Source: Gloeocapsa sp. PCC 7428
GTDB lineage: Bacteria; Cyanobacteriota; Cyanobacteriia; Cyanobacteriales; Chroococcidiopsidaceae
Direction: 5' to 3'
Length of the DNA stretch: 64,000 nucleotides
Assembly: GCF_000317555.1 (NCBI RefSeq)
Contig: NC_019745.1
Coordinates: 2,852,001-2,916,000, forward strand
The notes under the pieces were generated by a model. That model was not told the origin of the DNA, ran no database searches, and saw only the letters and a list, made by a program, of their open reading frames with translations. This document shows, piece after piece, positions 1 through 9,256 of this stretch (the stretch's first letter is position 1; each line of letters begins with the position of its first letter). A program made the translations under genes and the position numbers.

Positions 1-60
1 GCTGCGCTGCACAATCAAGTATGTAAAAATTCCCAGGAGGAGGAGAAGCCAAAAGTTCAT
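1..60 (-). CDS. N-terminus of a membrane protein, cut by the window edge
   Basis: A leftward ATG at position 60 opens a frame that stays open to base 1 (20 codons). The visible residues are a methionine, a short polar start and a run of leucine, isoleucine and valine ending in Val-Gln-Arg-Ser, so they look like the first transmembrane segment of an integral membrane protein. Some cyanobacterial site-2-protease-like (M50) proteins begin in a similar way, but that is a memory-based guess. It is divergent from the gene at 229. Confidence 0.45.
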   Translation of the reverse strand, partial: MNFWLLLLLGIFTYLIVQRS

Positions 61-228
61 GCTGATTTTAGTTAATTTAAAAATTGGTCCAACTTGTTCT
101 ATTTGCGTTAGTTAAAAGAGTTAGAGATAGACTATTTACTTGCCTCACTCCTTTAATCAAGTAGACCTACACACCTTTTTTCCCTAAAAGCCGATATTTC
201 TAACGTTGTTAACCCCGATCGCTGCCCA

Positions 229-954
229 GTGACACAAAATCCCGAACAGCTTGCTAATCATAGCGCTCAAAACACCTTGCCTCAGCAGGCGAGTCGCTCC
301 AAACCACCACAGGCTATTTGGAACCACATTTTTGCTTTTCCACCTAATCGGGACACTTTAGGAGGAACCGCTTATCTTATTGTAGAAAACGATGGGAATA
401 TCCTGATCGATTGTCCGCCTTGGAATGAAGATATTCAACAATTTTTGCAATCCCTCTTGGGAGTGAAGTGGCTGTTTCTCACGCACCGAGGTGCTATTAG
501 CAAATCCGTCAAAGAAATTCAAACTTTTTTGAATTGTGAAGTTGTGATTCAAGAACAGGAAGCTTATTTACTTCCAAAAGTTCAATTGACATCGTTTCAA
601 CACGAAATAACGCTTAGCCCAACGACACAAGGTATTTGGACACCAGGACATTCGCCTGGTTCAGCGTGCCTTTACTACCAGAGTCACGGTGGTATTTTGT
701 TTTCTGGTCGCCATTTGCTACCAAATCAACAAGGTGAGCCTACGCCGCTACGCACCGCCAAAACTTTTCACTGGCGACGCCAAATCAACAGCGTAGAGAA
801 ACTTTTACAGCGTTTTACTCCAGAAACACTCCAGTATATTTGTCCTGGTGCGAATACTGGCTTTCTTCGTGGTAAAAAAGTCATTGACCAGGCATATCAG
901 CGCTTAGCGGCTTTGGATTTAGCAGCATTGGTGCAGTTTCAAGCCCCTCTTTGA
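229..954 (+). CDS. Degenerate MBL-fold (metallo-beta-lactamase-like) protein
   Basis: A 241-residue cytoplasmic protein with a GTG start; no better in-frame start is visible. After a polar 30-residue leader it follows the MBL fold: a strand ending in LIDCPPW, then FLTHRGAISK near residue 86, TPGHSPGS near 141 and LFSGRHLLP near 161. In active MBL hydrolases the second element reads HxHxDH and the fourth carries a metal-bridging Asp. Here only the first His of HxHxDH is kept and the Asp position is Arg, while His141 remains. The fold assignment is good, but hydrolase activity is doubtful. Confidence 0.75.
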   Translation: MTQNPEQLANHSAQNTLPQQASRSKPPQAIWNHIFAFPPNRDTLGGTAYLIVENDGNILIDCPPWNEDIQQFLQSLLGVKWLFLTHRGAISKSVKEIQTFLNCEVVIQEQEAYLLPKVQLTSFQHEITLSPTTQGIWTPGHSPGSACLYYQSHGGILFSGRHLLPNQQGEPTPLRTAKTFHWRRQINSVEKLLQRFTPETLQYICPGANTGFLRGKKVIDQAYQRLAALDLAALVQFQAPL

Positions 955-972
955 AAGAGCAAGGAGCAGAGG

Positions 973-1107
973 AGCCAGTGCGGTGCGGGAGGTCGGTTGC
1001 GTGCGGAGGTGTCCTCCGTTGAGCAAACCGACCGTAAGTTTTCCTCCGTTGAGGAGCCACTCTCGTGCGGGGGTTCCCCCCGTTGAGAGAAGTGGCGTAC
1101 AACTGGC
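973..1107. repeat. Nested cluster of small dispersed palindromic repeats
   Basis: Three related palindromic units sit inside one another. The outer unit has arms AGCCAGT (from 973) and ACTGGC (to about 1107). It is interrupted by a unit with arms GGTCGGTT/AACCGACC (about 991-1033) and by another with arms GCCACT/AGTGGC (1056-1096). All share a core of the type GTGCGGAGG..CCTCCGTTGAG. Uninterrupted 42-bp relatives lie at 43438-43479 and 58520-58561. This resembles the small dispersed repeats known from cyanobacterial genomes. Confidence 0.75.
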
Positions 1108-1187
1108 GTGGGCAGAGGAAGCAGAGGAGAGTAAATAATGATAAATGAGCTTAACTCAAAACTAGTCACTCACCCCTTACCCCTAAT

Positions 1188-2426
1188 TCAAGACTTGCCT
1201 GCTAAAACTGAATGTGTCGCAAACTGTTCTATTGCAGCTAAATACTGCCGATCTGCCTCGGTTGCTATTTTTTCGCGGGTAATCGGTTCTTGTGGAACAA
1301 CCAAGTCAGGCGTAATACCCAGTTTATTGATATCGCGATGCTGCGGAGTTTCATATTTAGCCACAGTCACCGCTAAACCTGAACCATCGGATAGGTTAAA
1401 TAGTGACTGAATCAATCCTTTACCAAAAGTTGTTTCGCCGATAACTTGAGCGCGTCCGTTGTCTTGTAGCGCGCCTGCTAAAATTTCACTTGCACTCGCG
1501 GTTCCTTGATTGACTAAAACGACGAGTGGATCTTGTGTGATTGCTGAGTCAAACGCTTCAAAGCTGCCTTGGATACCTTGACGGTTAACTGTGTAAACGA
1601 TTGTGCCTTCGTCTAACCATAAACGGGCAATTTCAATGCCTGCTTGCAGCAAGCCGCCTGGATTGTTACGGAGATCGAGAATATAAGCATTTGCGCCTTG
1701 ATTTTCGAGATTGGCGATCGCATGAGCAAGTTCTGCTGTTGCATTTGCATTAAATTGTGTTAAGCGAAGATAACCAATTTTAAGGTCGTCTGTAACTTGA
1801 CGTAACTCGGCGACAACAGGATTTAATTCAATCCGCGATCGCACAAGTTGAATTTCGGTACTTTCTTCGGCTTGCGCGCGTTGCAGCACTAAAGAAACTT
1901 TACTCCCCGCAGGACCGCGCATTCGGGCTGCGGATTCGTCTAAGGTTAGTTCTGTTGTTGAAACACCATCAATCGCGAGGATGCGATCGTGGGGACGAAT
2001 TCCCGCTTTTTCTGCTGGAGAACCAGCGATCGGCGCAACAACTTCTAACTGTCCGGTTTTTGGCTCCAGCGCAATTTGTAAGCCAACTCCGGTCAATTCT
2101 CCCGACGTATTTACCTGTAAACTACGGTACTGCTCTGGTTTCAAGAATCGCGTGAACGGATCGTCTAAAGTTGCAAGCATTTTTTGGATCGCTTCATACG
2201 CCGCTTCGCGGTCATTCAAGGGCTGCTTGATTGTGTTCAGCCGCAGTTTTGACCAGTTTTGATGATTAAAAGTGTCATCCAGATACACGCGATTAACGAT
2301 TCGCCAAGCTTCAGACACCAACTTTTGTTCTTCGGTCAATGCAGCTGCTGGTTGCACCCAACAAGTCACAGCTAGCAAAATTGGCAAAATTGCTAATAGC
2401 CCAATCTGAAATACTTTTTTATACAT
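1188..2426 (-). CDS. ctpA: Carboxyl-terminal processing protease (S41)
   Basis: A serine peptidase of family S41A. Cyanobacterial CtpA removes the C-terminal extension of the photosystem II D1 precursor on the lumenal side, which allows assembly of the manganese cluster. The protein has an N-terminal signal peptide (hydrophobic core, cleavage near AAA-LTEEQ), a PDZ domain (about residues 100-190) and the protease core. The catalytic triad is visible as Ser and Glu in GTASASEIL (about 312 and 315) and Lys in TTFGKGL (about 337), with the S-x-x-E and 25-residue Ser-Lys spacing of known CtpA. The ATG at 2426 is preferred over the GTG at 2429. It is divergent from petB, a neighbourhood known in other cyanobacteria. 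Which Ctp paralogue it is remains inferred from context. Confidence 0.88.
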   Translation of the reverse strand: MYKKVFQIGLLAILPILLAVTCWVQPAAALTEEQKLVSEAWRIVNRVYLDDTFNHQNWSKLRLNTIKQPLNDREAAYEAIQKMLATLDDPFTRFLKPEQYRSLQVNTSGELTGVGLQIALEPKTGQLEVVAPIAGSPAEKAGIRPHDRILAIDGVSTTELTLDESAARMRGPAGSKVSLVLQRAQAEESTEIQLVRSRIELNPVVAELRQVTDDLKIGYLRLTQFNANATAELAHAIANLENQGANAYILDLRNNPGGLLQAGIEIARLWLDEGTIVYTVNRQGIQGSFEAFDSAITQDPLVVLVNQGTASASEILAGALQDNGRAQVIGETTFGKGLIQSLFNLSDGSGLAVTVAKYETPQHRDINKLGITPDLVVPQEPITREKIATEADRQYLAAIEQFATHSVLAGKS

Positions 2427-2690
2427 CACACGTATCTAACCTTGGTTGCCGCCCCGAATTATGAAATCCTTCTCTCGATTATGTTACTTTTTTTATAGTA
2501 CGAGTGCAGTCAAACCTATCTGCTGACCCTCATTGGGGAAAGTACAAAGCACCTGCAACTGCTCTCAGTTGCGCTTATTTGACAACAAACTGGATTTCCA
2601 GTAATTGCCAAATCATGACACAGCCTCTCCTTTCTTGTTTAAGACTGGGAGTTTTATCAACCGCAATCTATTTTTAGGAACTCTTGCTTC

Positions 2691-3359
2691 ATGTTTTCCA
2701 AGCAGGTAACCGACTCAAAACTTTACAATTGGTTTGAAGAACGTCTAGAAATTGAGGCACTTGCTGAAGACGTTACAAGCAAGTACGTCCCTCCCCACGT
2801 TAATATTTTCTACTGCTTCGGCGGGATGACGTTGACTTGCTTTTTAATCCAGTTTGCGACTGGATTTGCGATGACATTTTATTACAAGCCAACCGTCGCG
2901 GAAGCTTACACCTCCGTACAGGCACTCATGACCGATGTTAACTTCGGCTGGCTGATCCGCTCGGTTCACCGCTGGTCTGCCAGTATGATGGTTCTGATCA
3001 TGATCCTGCACATTTTCCGCGTTTACCTTACTGGTGGCTTTAAAAAGCCTAGAGAACTCACTTGGGTAACAGGTGTCGTTCTTGCGGTGCTGACGGTTTC
3101 ATTTGGTGTAACCGGTTACTCTTTACCTTGGGATCAAATTGGATACTGGGCGGTAAAGATCGTTAGCGGTGTACCCGAAGCGATTCCAGTTGTCGGAACC
3201 TTGATTTCTGATATGCTGCGTGGTGGTTCGAGTGTCGGTCAAGCAACCTTGACTCGTTACTACAGCGCTCACACGTTCGTGCTGCCGTGGTTGACTGCGG
3301 TCTTCATGCTGCTGCACTTTATCATGATTCGTAAGCAAGGTATTTCTGGTCCGTTGTAA
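2691..3359 (+). CDS. petB: Cytochrome b6 of the cytochrome b6f complex
   Basis: The 222-residue length is exactly that of the family. Cytochrome b6 carries the two b hemes and one covalently attached c-type heme in the thylakoid b6f complex and takes part in plastoquinol oxidation and the Q cycle. Visible hallmarks are the [12 protein letters not shown] segment with the Cys that binds the extra heme, [11 protein letters not shown] and [12 protein letters not shown] with heme-ligand histidines, the [13 protein letters not shown] segment, and the AHTFVLPW and LLHF histidines. Four transmembrane helices are evident. petD follows about 100 bp downstream, so they probably form one operon. Confidence 0.98.
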   Translation: MFSKQVTDSKLYNWFEERLEIEALAEDVTSKYVPPHVNIFYCFGGMTLTCFLIQFATGFAMTFYYKPTVAEAYTSVQALMTDVNFGWLIRSVHRWSASMMVLIMILHIFRVYLTGGFKKPRELTWVTGVVLAVLTVSFGVTGYSLPWDQIGYWAVKIVSGVPEAIPVVGTLISDMLRGGSSVGQATLTRYYSAHTFVLPWLTAVFMLLHFIMIRKQGISGPL

Positions 3360-3461
3360 TCGTAGCGCTAAGCAAGCGGTAAGCATTGAGTTTGCCGCTG
3401 CCTAGGTACAAAATCTAAAATAAGTTATTTGACTCACCGATAAAGGAGAGCACTCTTAACA

Positions 3462-3944
3462 ATGGGAACATTGAAAAAACCGGATCTAAGCGATCCAAAA
3501 TTGCGCGAAAAACTAGCCAAGGGCATGGGTCATAACTACTATGGCGAACCTGCTTGGCCTAATGACCTACTGTACATCTTCCCTGTCGTGATTTTAGGGA
3601 CTGGTGCTTGCATTGTTGCGCTTGCGGTTTTAGACCCAGCAATGGTAGGCGAACCAGCAAACCCATTTGCAACACCGCTAGAAATTTTACCTGAGTGGTA
3701 CTTGTACCCTGTATTCCAAATTCTCCGCTCGGTGCCAAATAAACTACTAGGCGTGCTAGCAATGGCAGCTGTACCATTGGGCTTGATCCTAGTACCGTTT
3801 ATTGAGAACGTAAACAAATTTCAAAATCCCTTCCGTCGTCCAGTTGCAACCACAGTATTCATGATTGGTACTTTGGTGACGCTTTGGCTCGGAATTGGTG
3901 CTACATTCCCTATTGATAAGTCTTTTACACTAGGTTTGTTCTAA
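3462..3944 (+). CDS. petD: Cytochrome b6f complex subunit IV
   Basis: The 160-residue protein has the expected length and sequence of subunit IV, the C-terminal half of a bc1-type cytochrome b. It starts [18 protein letters not shown] and contains the Qo-site PEWY motif in [15 protein letters not shown]. Three transmembrane helices follow. A good ribosome-binding site (GGAGAG, 3445-3450) precedes the ATG. It is co-oriented with petB, and a strong hairpin downstream probably ends the transcript. Confidence 0.98.
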   Translation: MGTLKKPDLSDPKLREKLAKGMGHNYYGEPAWPNDLLYIFPVVILGTGACIVALAVLDPAMVGEPANPFATPLEILPEWYLYPVFQILRSVPNKLLGVLAMAAVPLGLILVPFIENVNKFQNPFRRPVATTVFMIGTLVTLWLGIGATFPIDKSFTLGLF

Positions 3945-3968
3945 TCTAGCCGAGCGATCGCGCTCATG

Positions 3969-4026
3969 ACGCCTGTAGGTTTCTTCTTAAGTGCTGAGGT
4001 ACTGTGCAAGAAACATTTACAGGCGT
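3969..4026 (+). terminator. Hairpin downstream of petBD
   Basis: The arm ACGCCTGTAGGTTTCTT (3969-3985) pairs with AAGAAACATTTACAGGCGT (4008-4026), with a small bulge. The sequence after it is T-rich (tatttgttct). This is consistent with a terminator or 3'-end stabilising stem for the petBD mRNA. Confidence 0.6.
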
Positions 4027-4044
4027 TATTTGTTCTAGGTTACT

Positions 4045-4482
4045 ATGCCAGCGATCGTTGATCATTTGCTAGAACTAGCTATCCTAGAGGCAGAGCCGGA
4101 TAAAAAAATGCGATTGAATTCATCACTACAATTTACTCTAGGGAACTTAGCCCGCTGGCTTGCTATTTTTGCAGTGATTTGGCTGTTAGGCGCAGTGGGA
4201 TTAGGTTGGTTAGTTAATTCGTTTTTAATTTTATTTGGGCTACTGCTGCTTGCACCCGTTATTGCCTTTGTCGGTTTTCGTTGGTGGCTTGAGCGTAACT
4301 TAATTCAAGATAAGTGTCCTGTATGTCGTTATGAGTTTACAGGGTTAAACAAAACTCAATTACAGTGTCCTAATTGCGGTGAACCACTGAAAATTGAGCA
4401 AGGTCATTTTCACCGCTTGACACCGCCTGGGACAATTGAAGTCCAAGCAGTTGAAGTTAAAAGTCAACAAGTTGAAGATTGA
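4045..4482 (+). CDS. Membrane protein with C-terminal zinc ribbon
   Basis: A protein of up to 145 residues; an internal ATG at 4108 (MRLNSSLQFT) is an equally plausible start and would give 124 residues. Two hydrophobic segments (about residues 35-80) are followed by a four-cysteine zinc ribbon: CPVC near 92 and CPNCG near 110. The family is not recognised beyond this. It follows petD in the same direction but lies beyond the hairpin, so cotranscription is uncertain. No enzymatic motif is visible. Confidence 0.7.
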   Translation: MPAIVDHLLELAILEAEPDKKMRLNSSLQFTLGNLARWLAIFAVIWLLGAVGLGWLVNSFLILFGLLLLAPVIAFVGFRWWLERNLIQDKCPVCRYEFTGLNKTQLQCPNCGEPLKIEQGHFHRLTPPGTIEVQAVEVKSQQVED

Positions 4483-4515
4483 GTAACAACGCGATCGCCT
4501 CGCAAGTGACAGCAA

Positions 4516-4947
4516 TTATTTTTTCGTGTGCGATATCGATAGCGTGTACGGGTGTCTTGCTTGCGATCTTTCACCAATGTACAGCGAGTATCTTCCTGGT
4601 TGCCAAAAGCCAGAGATTTGAGCGCTTCCGCCAGAAAACTGGTCGGCGAGTACGCAAAAGCGCCCTCCTGGTCCCTCAATTAATAGTGTTGGTTGCCCTT
4701 GAGTTTTCACTTGTAGTTGTAAGTACGGTAGTGGTTGTGTTACCTGGATAACTTGACTGGGTGTACCAGAAATGTTGCCGCAATTACTATTTTTCGCGCC
4801 GCCAGAAGTTCCTTGCACAACAATCGGATCTGGTTGGAAGTTGGGCGCGATTTTTACGACAGGTGCATCAGCCAGTGCAGCAGTAGTGAGAATTAAATTA
4901 GCGGCTAACGCTGTGGGAACAACCAGCCAATTTCTGCGCGTCTTCAT
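4516..4947 (-). CDS. Exported protein of unknown function
   Basis: The open frame reaches 4989, but the ATG at 4947 starts directly at a classic signal peptide (MKTRRNWLVVPTALAANL, cleavage after ALA-DAP) and is preferred. The mature part of about 120 residues has two well separated cysteines and a beta-rich C-terminal half with PTLLIEGPGGRFCVLAD and GRYSLYIGER. That is reminiscent of pre-peptidase C-terminal (PPC-like) beta-sandwich domains, but this is inference only. It is convergent with the zinc-ribbon gene. Confidence 0.65.
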   Translation of the reverse strand: MKTRRNWLVVPTALAANLILTTAALADAPVVKIAPNFQPDPIVVQGTSGGAKNSNCGNISGTPSQVIQVTQPLPYLQLQVKTQGQPTLLIEGPGGRFCVLADQFSGGSAQISGFWQPGRYSLYIGERSQARHPYTLSISHTKK

Positions 4948-4989
4948 CTTAATTTTGCTCCGACTGTTTCCACGCGATTGATCATTCAT

Positions 4990-5377
4990 CCTGACTTAAT
5001 TTTTAAGAAGATTGGGTATTTACTCTAGTTCCTTTTGTTACTTCATTCTACAAAGGCAAAAAATCGATTATCGAACGATGTATGCCACTTTCTGAAGTAG
5101 CCAAAATATAGCAATTGCAGCGATGCTTAGGACGTGGTTTGACACTCCCCGCTCGCGCGTTGATAGTTGATAGTTGACAAAGCCTTCCCACACTCTGTTC
5201 ACTGTCAACTGTTCACTGCTATAGCATCTATATTGTTCATGTGAAATTAATTTGCTTTTTTGCGGCAATCGTAGTATGTAAAAGCTTAATATCCGCTAAG
5301 ATGTCGCTAAAACATGATAGTTTGCCGAAGCAAGCGCTTTCGTTTAACATCATGCAAACAGTGCAGCGGAAATTAAC
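4990..5377. other. Intergenic region with short direct and inverted repeats
   Basis: No convincing gene is seen. The stretch around 5158-5220 has TTGATAGTTGATAGTTGACA followed by a matching inverted TGTCAACTGTTCACTGCTAT, one of several low-complexity inverted pairs in this genome's intergenic regions. It contains the divergent promoters of the flanking genes. Confidence 0.5.
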
Positions 5378-5722
5378 ATGAACTCTCAACCTGAGCAGGA
5401 ATTAGAACAACGACTGCAACAACTGGAGGCAGAATTAAATTCTCCTACCTCACCACCTGTTGTTGTCGAACCGCAACCATCCGCATCGCCAACCGATCGC
5501 GCTTCGGTTGTGCCTGCGGTGCTGTATCGCTTTGTCAATTGGTTTAGTGGCTTGTCGAATATCGGGAAACTGATTGTCGTCGCCGTCGGACTCGTCATTG
5601 GGCTTGCTGTCTTGCGTGCAGTCCTCAAACTTGTTGCTGCTGTCATCAGCTTGGCATTTTTGGCAGTGCTACTATACTTTGTCTATCAGTTTTTGTTGGC
5701 GCGTACTTCGGATAAAAACTAA
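5378..5722 (+). CDS. Small membrane protein, unknown function
   Basis: A 114-residue protein with a Gln/Glu-rich, probably coiled-coil N-terminus (residues 5-22), a Pro/Ser-rich linker and two closely spaced hydrophobic segments at the C-terminus (about 65-108). No catalytic motif is visible. It is followed 58 bp later by the RDD/pentapeptide gene in the same direction, so the two may be cotranscribed. Confidence 0.65.
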   Translation: MNSQPEQELEQRLQQLEAELNSPTSPPVVVEPQPSASPTDRASVVPAVLYRFVNWFSGLSNIGKLIVVAVGLVIGLAVLRAVLKLVAAVISLAFLAVLLYFVYQFLLARTSDKN

Positions 5723-5780
5723 TGGGATTTGTGTCGGCGATCGCTACGGTGTCAAACAAAATATCAAAGGGGAAGGTGTG

Positions 5781-7949
5781 ATGGCGAACTCAACTGTAAG
5801 GAGAAGTGTCAATCGCGATCGCCGCCGTGCGGGGCAAGAAAAATCAAAATCCTTGCCACTCATAACGAGGCGCTTTGCGGCTTGGACAGTCGAAGTATCT
5901 TTAATTATTACGAGTGCTGTAGTTCCTTTCGGATTAGGAGTCTATACTCAAGCACGCACTGAAGGAACGCAGCCGATAAATCCAGTACTAGCAACAGCCG
6001 AAGACGCGATCGCGACAACCTTGGCGCTGCCGCCAAGTAACCGCCCGCAACAAGTCGCCCCGCTGACAAATTGGCTTTGGACGGGCGCGTTAGTCGCCCC
6101 GATTATCCTGAGTAGTTGGCAGCTATATCTCCTCGCCAAAACAGGTAGTACTCTCCCTAAGCGTTGGTTTGGCGTGCGCGTTGTGACTGCTGCGGGAAAT
6201 CCTGCGGGAATGCGACGTATCCTGCTACGCGAAGTTGTTGGGGCTTGGGGCGTACCACTGCTAGTCGCTTATGCGTTGTGGCACTTTAGCAGTGCGTTTC
6301 CTTCGCTGGGAATGTTGGCAGGATTTTCGCTACTGACAGTACTCGGAGAAGGCATCAGCGCGCGCTTTAACCGTTACCGTCGCTGCTGGCACGATCTACT
6401 AGCAGGAACTTATGTGGTTGACGCTAATCGTAGCTATGCGGCGTTACTGGGCAATTTACGCCCCGCAACGAGTCCGTTGATTCCCCAGTACGCACCATAT
6501 GCCGCGCGTCCTGTGCCAACTGTGACAATGGCAACAGCTGTACCACCCCGCAAACGCCAAAGACCCGATTGGTGGCGTTGGATGCGGCGAAATCCTGGTT
6601 TTGCGATACTATTTATCACTCTTAGCAGCATGGCGGCTGTTCTTGGTACTTTAGTCGGTACTCAAGTTTACATTCAAACACAAGCAAACCAACGTCAGCT
6701 AAGACAGCAAAATAGTCAACAATTTTTAGAATTGGTGCAAAAACTCAGTGATAACGCACCTACGACTGTAGAAGAACGTCGTAAAGCAATTACTGCACTA
6801 GGAACACTCAACGATCCGCAAGCCCTACAAATGCTTGTCGATCTTTTAGGGCAAGAAACTGATCCGCTTTTGCTAGATACGATTCAACAAACAATCGCGA
6901 GTACTGGGCTACACGTCATCCCACATTTGCGGCGCTCCAATCAGTCTATAGCTAATGCGTTAGACTACGTGCGCTATAGCAGTAAACCCGAAGAACTGAC
7001 ACTGCATCAACAACGTCTCGAAGCAACACAACGCGCGATCGCCAATCTCCTAAGTATCTATAGTGGTCATCTCAACGGCGTTGACTTAAGCCGGACAATT
7101 CTCGGAGAAAACTTGACTGATTCGGCTTTACCCTTCGCGCTGTTTCTCGATAATGTCAATTTATCAGGAATTCAACTGCGCGGTGCCAACCTCAACCAAG
7201 GAAGTTTTCGCGGTACGCAATGGCGATCGGCGGGTGAAGATCGCCGCTGGAACACCGCTGACGATCGCATTGCTGACTTGAGTGACGCGCAACTCAAAGC
7301 CGCAAACTTAACGGAAGCTAACCTTAGCCGGATCGCGATGCATGGCGCAAATCTTACCCATGCGATTCTTAACCGCGCGAATCTTGCTGGCACAAACTTG
7401 ATGGGTGCTAATCTTAGTAGTACGCAAATTGTCGGCGCTAACTTGCAAGATGTCGTGTTAGAAAACGCCAGTTTGACTGGTACCGATTTAGCCGCCGCTG
7501 ATTTATCGCGTGCGAATCTCCGTGCAGCAAGATTAGGTCGTGCCAGTGCTTTAGGTACGCAGTTACAATATGCTAATGCGACGGCATCTGACTGGCGCGG
7601 TGCTGATTTATCCGGCGCGGATCTCAGTCACGCTCATTTGAAAGATGCTGACTTGAGTGATTCGCGACTGAGTGGTGTCAGTTTTCGCAATGCACAGTTG
7701 CAAAATACCAACTTGCGCAATGCGGATTTGAGAAAAGCAGATTTACGCGGCGCGCAGTTAGTCCAAACTGATATGCAAGGCGCAATTCTTTTTAAATCGC
7801 CCTCTCCCGATCAATTTATTCAAGCCCCCCCCGAAGCGATGCTGTCTGCGATTGTCGAGGGTGTTGATTTTAGCAACGCGAAGAATTTAGATGCGAAACA
7901 ACTAGCGTATATTTGTACACAGGGTGGTCGTCATCCTCGTTGTCCCTAA
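5781..7949 (+). CDS. RDD-domain membrane protein fused to pentapeptide repeats
   Basis: The frame is open from 5574, but the ATG at 5781 (MANSTVRRSV), after the upstream gene ends, is the likely start and gives 722 residues. Residues about 30-215 form an RDD membrane domain (ITRRFAAWTVE, then the typical WHDLLAGTYVV). A further transmembrane segment lies near 275-300. Residues about 310-430 look like HEAT-type helices (alternating TALGTLNDPQALQMLVDLL). The C-terminal 270 residues are pentapeptide repeats of the A(D/N)LXX type, forming a right-handed beta-helix. Function is unknown; a membrane-anchored scaffold is an inference. The last residues contain two cysteines (YICTQGGRHPRCP). Confidence 0.85.
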   Translation: MANSTVRRSVNRDRRRAGQEKSKSLPLITRRFAAWTVEVSLIITSAVVPFGLGVYTQARTEGTQPINPVLATAEDAIATTLALPPSNRPQQVAPLTNWLWTGALVAPIILSSWQLYLLAKTGSTLPKRWFGVRVVTAAGNPAGMRRILLREVVGAWGVPLLVAYALWHFSSAFPSLGMLAGFSLLTVLGEGISARFNRYRRCWHDLLAGTYVVDANRSYAALLGNLRPATSPLIPQYAPYAARPVPTVTMATAVPPRKRQRPDWWRWMRRNPGFAILFITLSSMAAVLGTLVGTQVYIQTQANQRQLRQQNSQQFLELVQKLSDNAPTTVEERRKAITALGTLNDPQALQMLVDLLGQETDPLLLDTIQQTIASTGLHVIPHLRRSNQSIANALDYVRYSSKPEELTLHQQRLEATQRAIANLLSIYSGHLNGVDLSRTILGENLTDSALPFALFLDNVNLSGIQLRGANLNQGSFRGTQWRSAGEDRRWNTADDRIADLSDAQLKAANLTEANLSRIAMHGANLTHAILNRANLAGTNLMGANLSSTQIVGANLQDVVLENASLTGTDLAAADLSRANLRAARLGRASALGTQLQYANATASDWRGADLSGADLSHAHLKDADLSDSRLSGVSFRNAQLQNTNLRNADLRKADLRGAQLVQTDMQGAILFKSPSPDQFIQAPPEAMLSAIVEGVDFSNAKNLDAKQLAYICTQGGRHPRCP

Positions 7950-8076
7950 TTTATTGAATGCTGAGTGGCTAGTGATTGGTAGTTAGTGTTGAGTGTTGAA
8001 TTAACTCAACATTCATCCGTGATAACTTCTCTGCTTTTAAAGCCCTAGCCCCGATTGATGTGAGGAGTGGTGAATA

Positions 8077-8580
8077 ATGCAACGTTTGAATTATTTTGTG
8101 GGAGTAGGTGCGATCGCACTCATCAGCGGTTTGACACAACCAGTATTCGCCCAAGCGGCTTATGGTAGCTATATCGGTGTTGGTCCAGCGGTAGGATTAA
8201 GTCGAGACGCCAATGACGACGGTCGTCAACTTGGTGGTGTAGTTGCGGTACGATACAAAATTTTAGAAGCACCTTTTTCTTTACGGACACAAGCATTTAT
8301 CGGCAGTAATACCGCTGTTGTCCCTACAGTTTCCTATGATGTCCCACTGAGTTGGCAAACTGATGCATATATCGGGGCTGGAATTGTCTTTACTAACGGA
8401 AATACGCCTTCTCCGGTAGGAGATCAAGTCAGTTTTGCGCTACAGCCAGGAATTGATTACGTTGTTCCTAATAGCAATACTGTCATATTTGGTAATGCGG
8501 TGATTGCTTTTGATGCTTTCCAGAATGGCGGTGGTAATGCGATATCCATTCAAGGCGGTGTTGGTTTGAGATTTAGGTAA
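8077..8580 (+). CDS. Small outer-membrane beta-barrel-like exported protein
   Basis: A 167-residue protein with an N-terminal signal peptide ending near VFAQA. The mature region alternates short beta strands (YGSYIGVGPAVGLS, VAVRYKIL, FSLRTQAFIG, WQTDAYIGAGIVF) and ends in a strand with terminal aromatic and arginine residues (GGVGLRFR), as small outer-membrane barrels do. No specific family is recognised. It stands alone, and a hairpin follows downstream. Confidence 0.7.
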   Translation: MQRLNYFVGVGAIALISGLTQPVFAQAAYGSYIGVGPAVGLSRDANDDGRQLGGVVAVRYKILEAPFSLRTQAFIGSNTAVVPTVSYDVPLSWQTDAYIGAGIVFTNGNTPSPVGDQVSFALQPGIDYVVPNSNTVIFGNAVIAFDAFQNGGGNAISIQGGVGLRFR

Positions 8581-8622
8581 TTTGCTATTGTCTTTTCGCT
8601 TGAGTGCGGGTTAAGCATCAGT

Positions 8623-8652
8623 ACTGCTCCTTATGAATATCTCAGGAGCAGT
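8623..8652 (+). terminator. Hairpin after the barrel gene
   Basis: ACTGCTCCT (8623-8631) pairs perfectly with AGGAGCAGT (8644-8652), with a 12-base loop. The following T content is modest, so it may be a weak terminator or an mRNA-stabilising stem. Confidence 0.45.
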
Positions 8653-9256
8653 GAATCGTTATTGACTTAGCAAATACTACCTCTAAAAGACCACTTAATA
8701 CGACACAGCTATTCTCAAGTCATTATGACTTTAATTATCTAGTTTCACATTACTGATATAGTACAGCAGATATAAGCAGTCTATTGTACTTCTGTACAAG
8801 GAGAAAAGCATCAAACTCTAATGCTAAATAAACTTCAACTCTAAACTGCCTTCTCACACCTAACATTTGACCTATCAGGACTTTAAGTTCAACGTTAAAG
8901 TACATAGTCATAGTAATAATATCTCAGTTGGTAGCTCATCACAACTAGCTAAATTTAAGTTGAAGCCGAAAATCCTTGAGAAATTCAGTATTTTTATCGT
9001 TGAAATTATAGTTGCTAAGAAATATTTATTATATATAGTGCCATTAATCTGCTCATAGCGATCATTATGAAGAAAATCAAGCGAACTACTGTAAATTATT
9101 AAATGCTTAGTGCTTCGCTAAGTTCAAGTCAAAGCTCATAACTTAAAATATAGAACTTTGAAATTCCAATATTTTTTCTATATTGACTCGCATTTTACTT
9201 ATTTTAAATTTTATTTAGCAACTACTTCATAGAAATATTGCTAATTGAATAGCCGC
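8653..9256. other. AT-rich intergenic stretch
   Basis: About 600 bp of AT-rich sequence without HIP1 octamers. A 63-codon frame (8867-9058) has no ribosome-binding site and no recognisable protein. The region probably holds the promoter of the GGDEF-EAL gene. No RNA gene is recognised. Confidence 0.5.

Noticed and set aside
8867-9058. 63-codon frame upstream of the GGDEF-EAL gene
   Set aside because: Low-complexity AT-rich sequence with no ribosome-binding site; probably chance.
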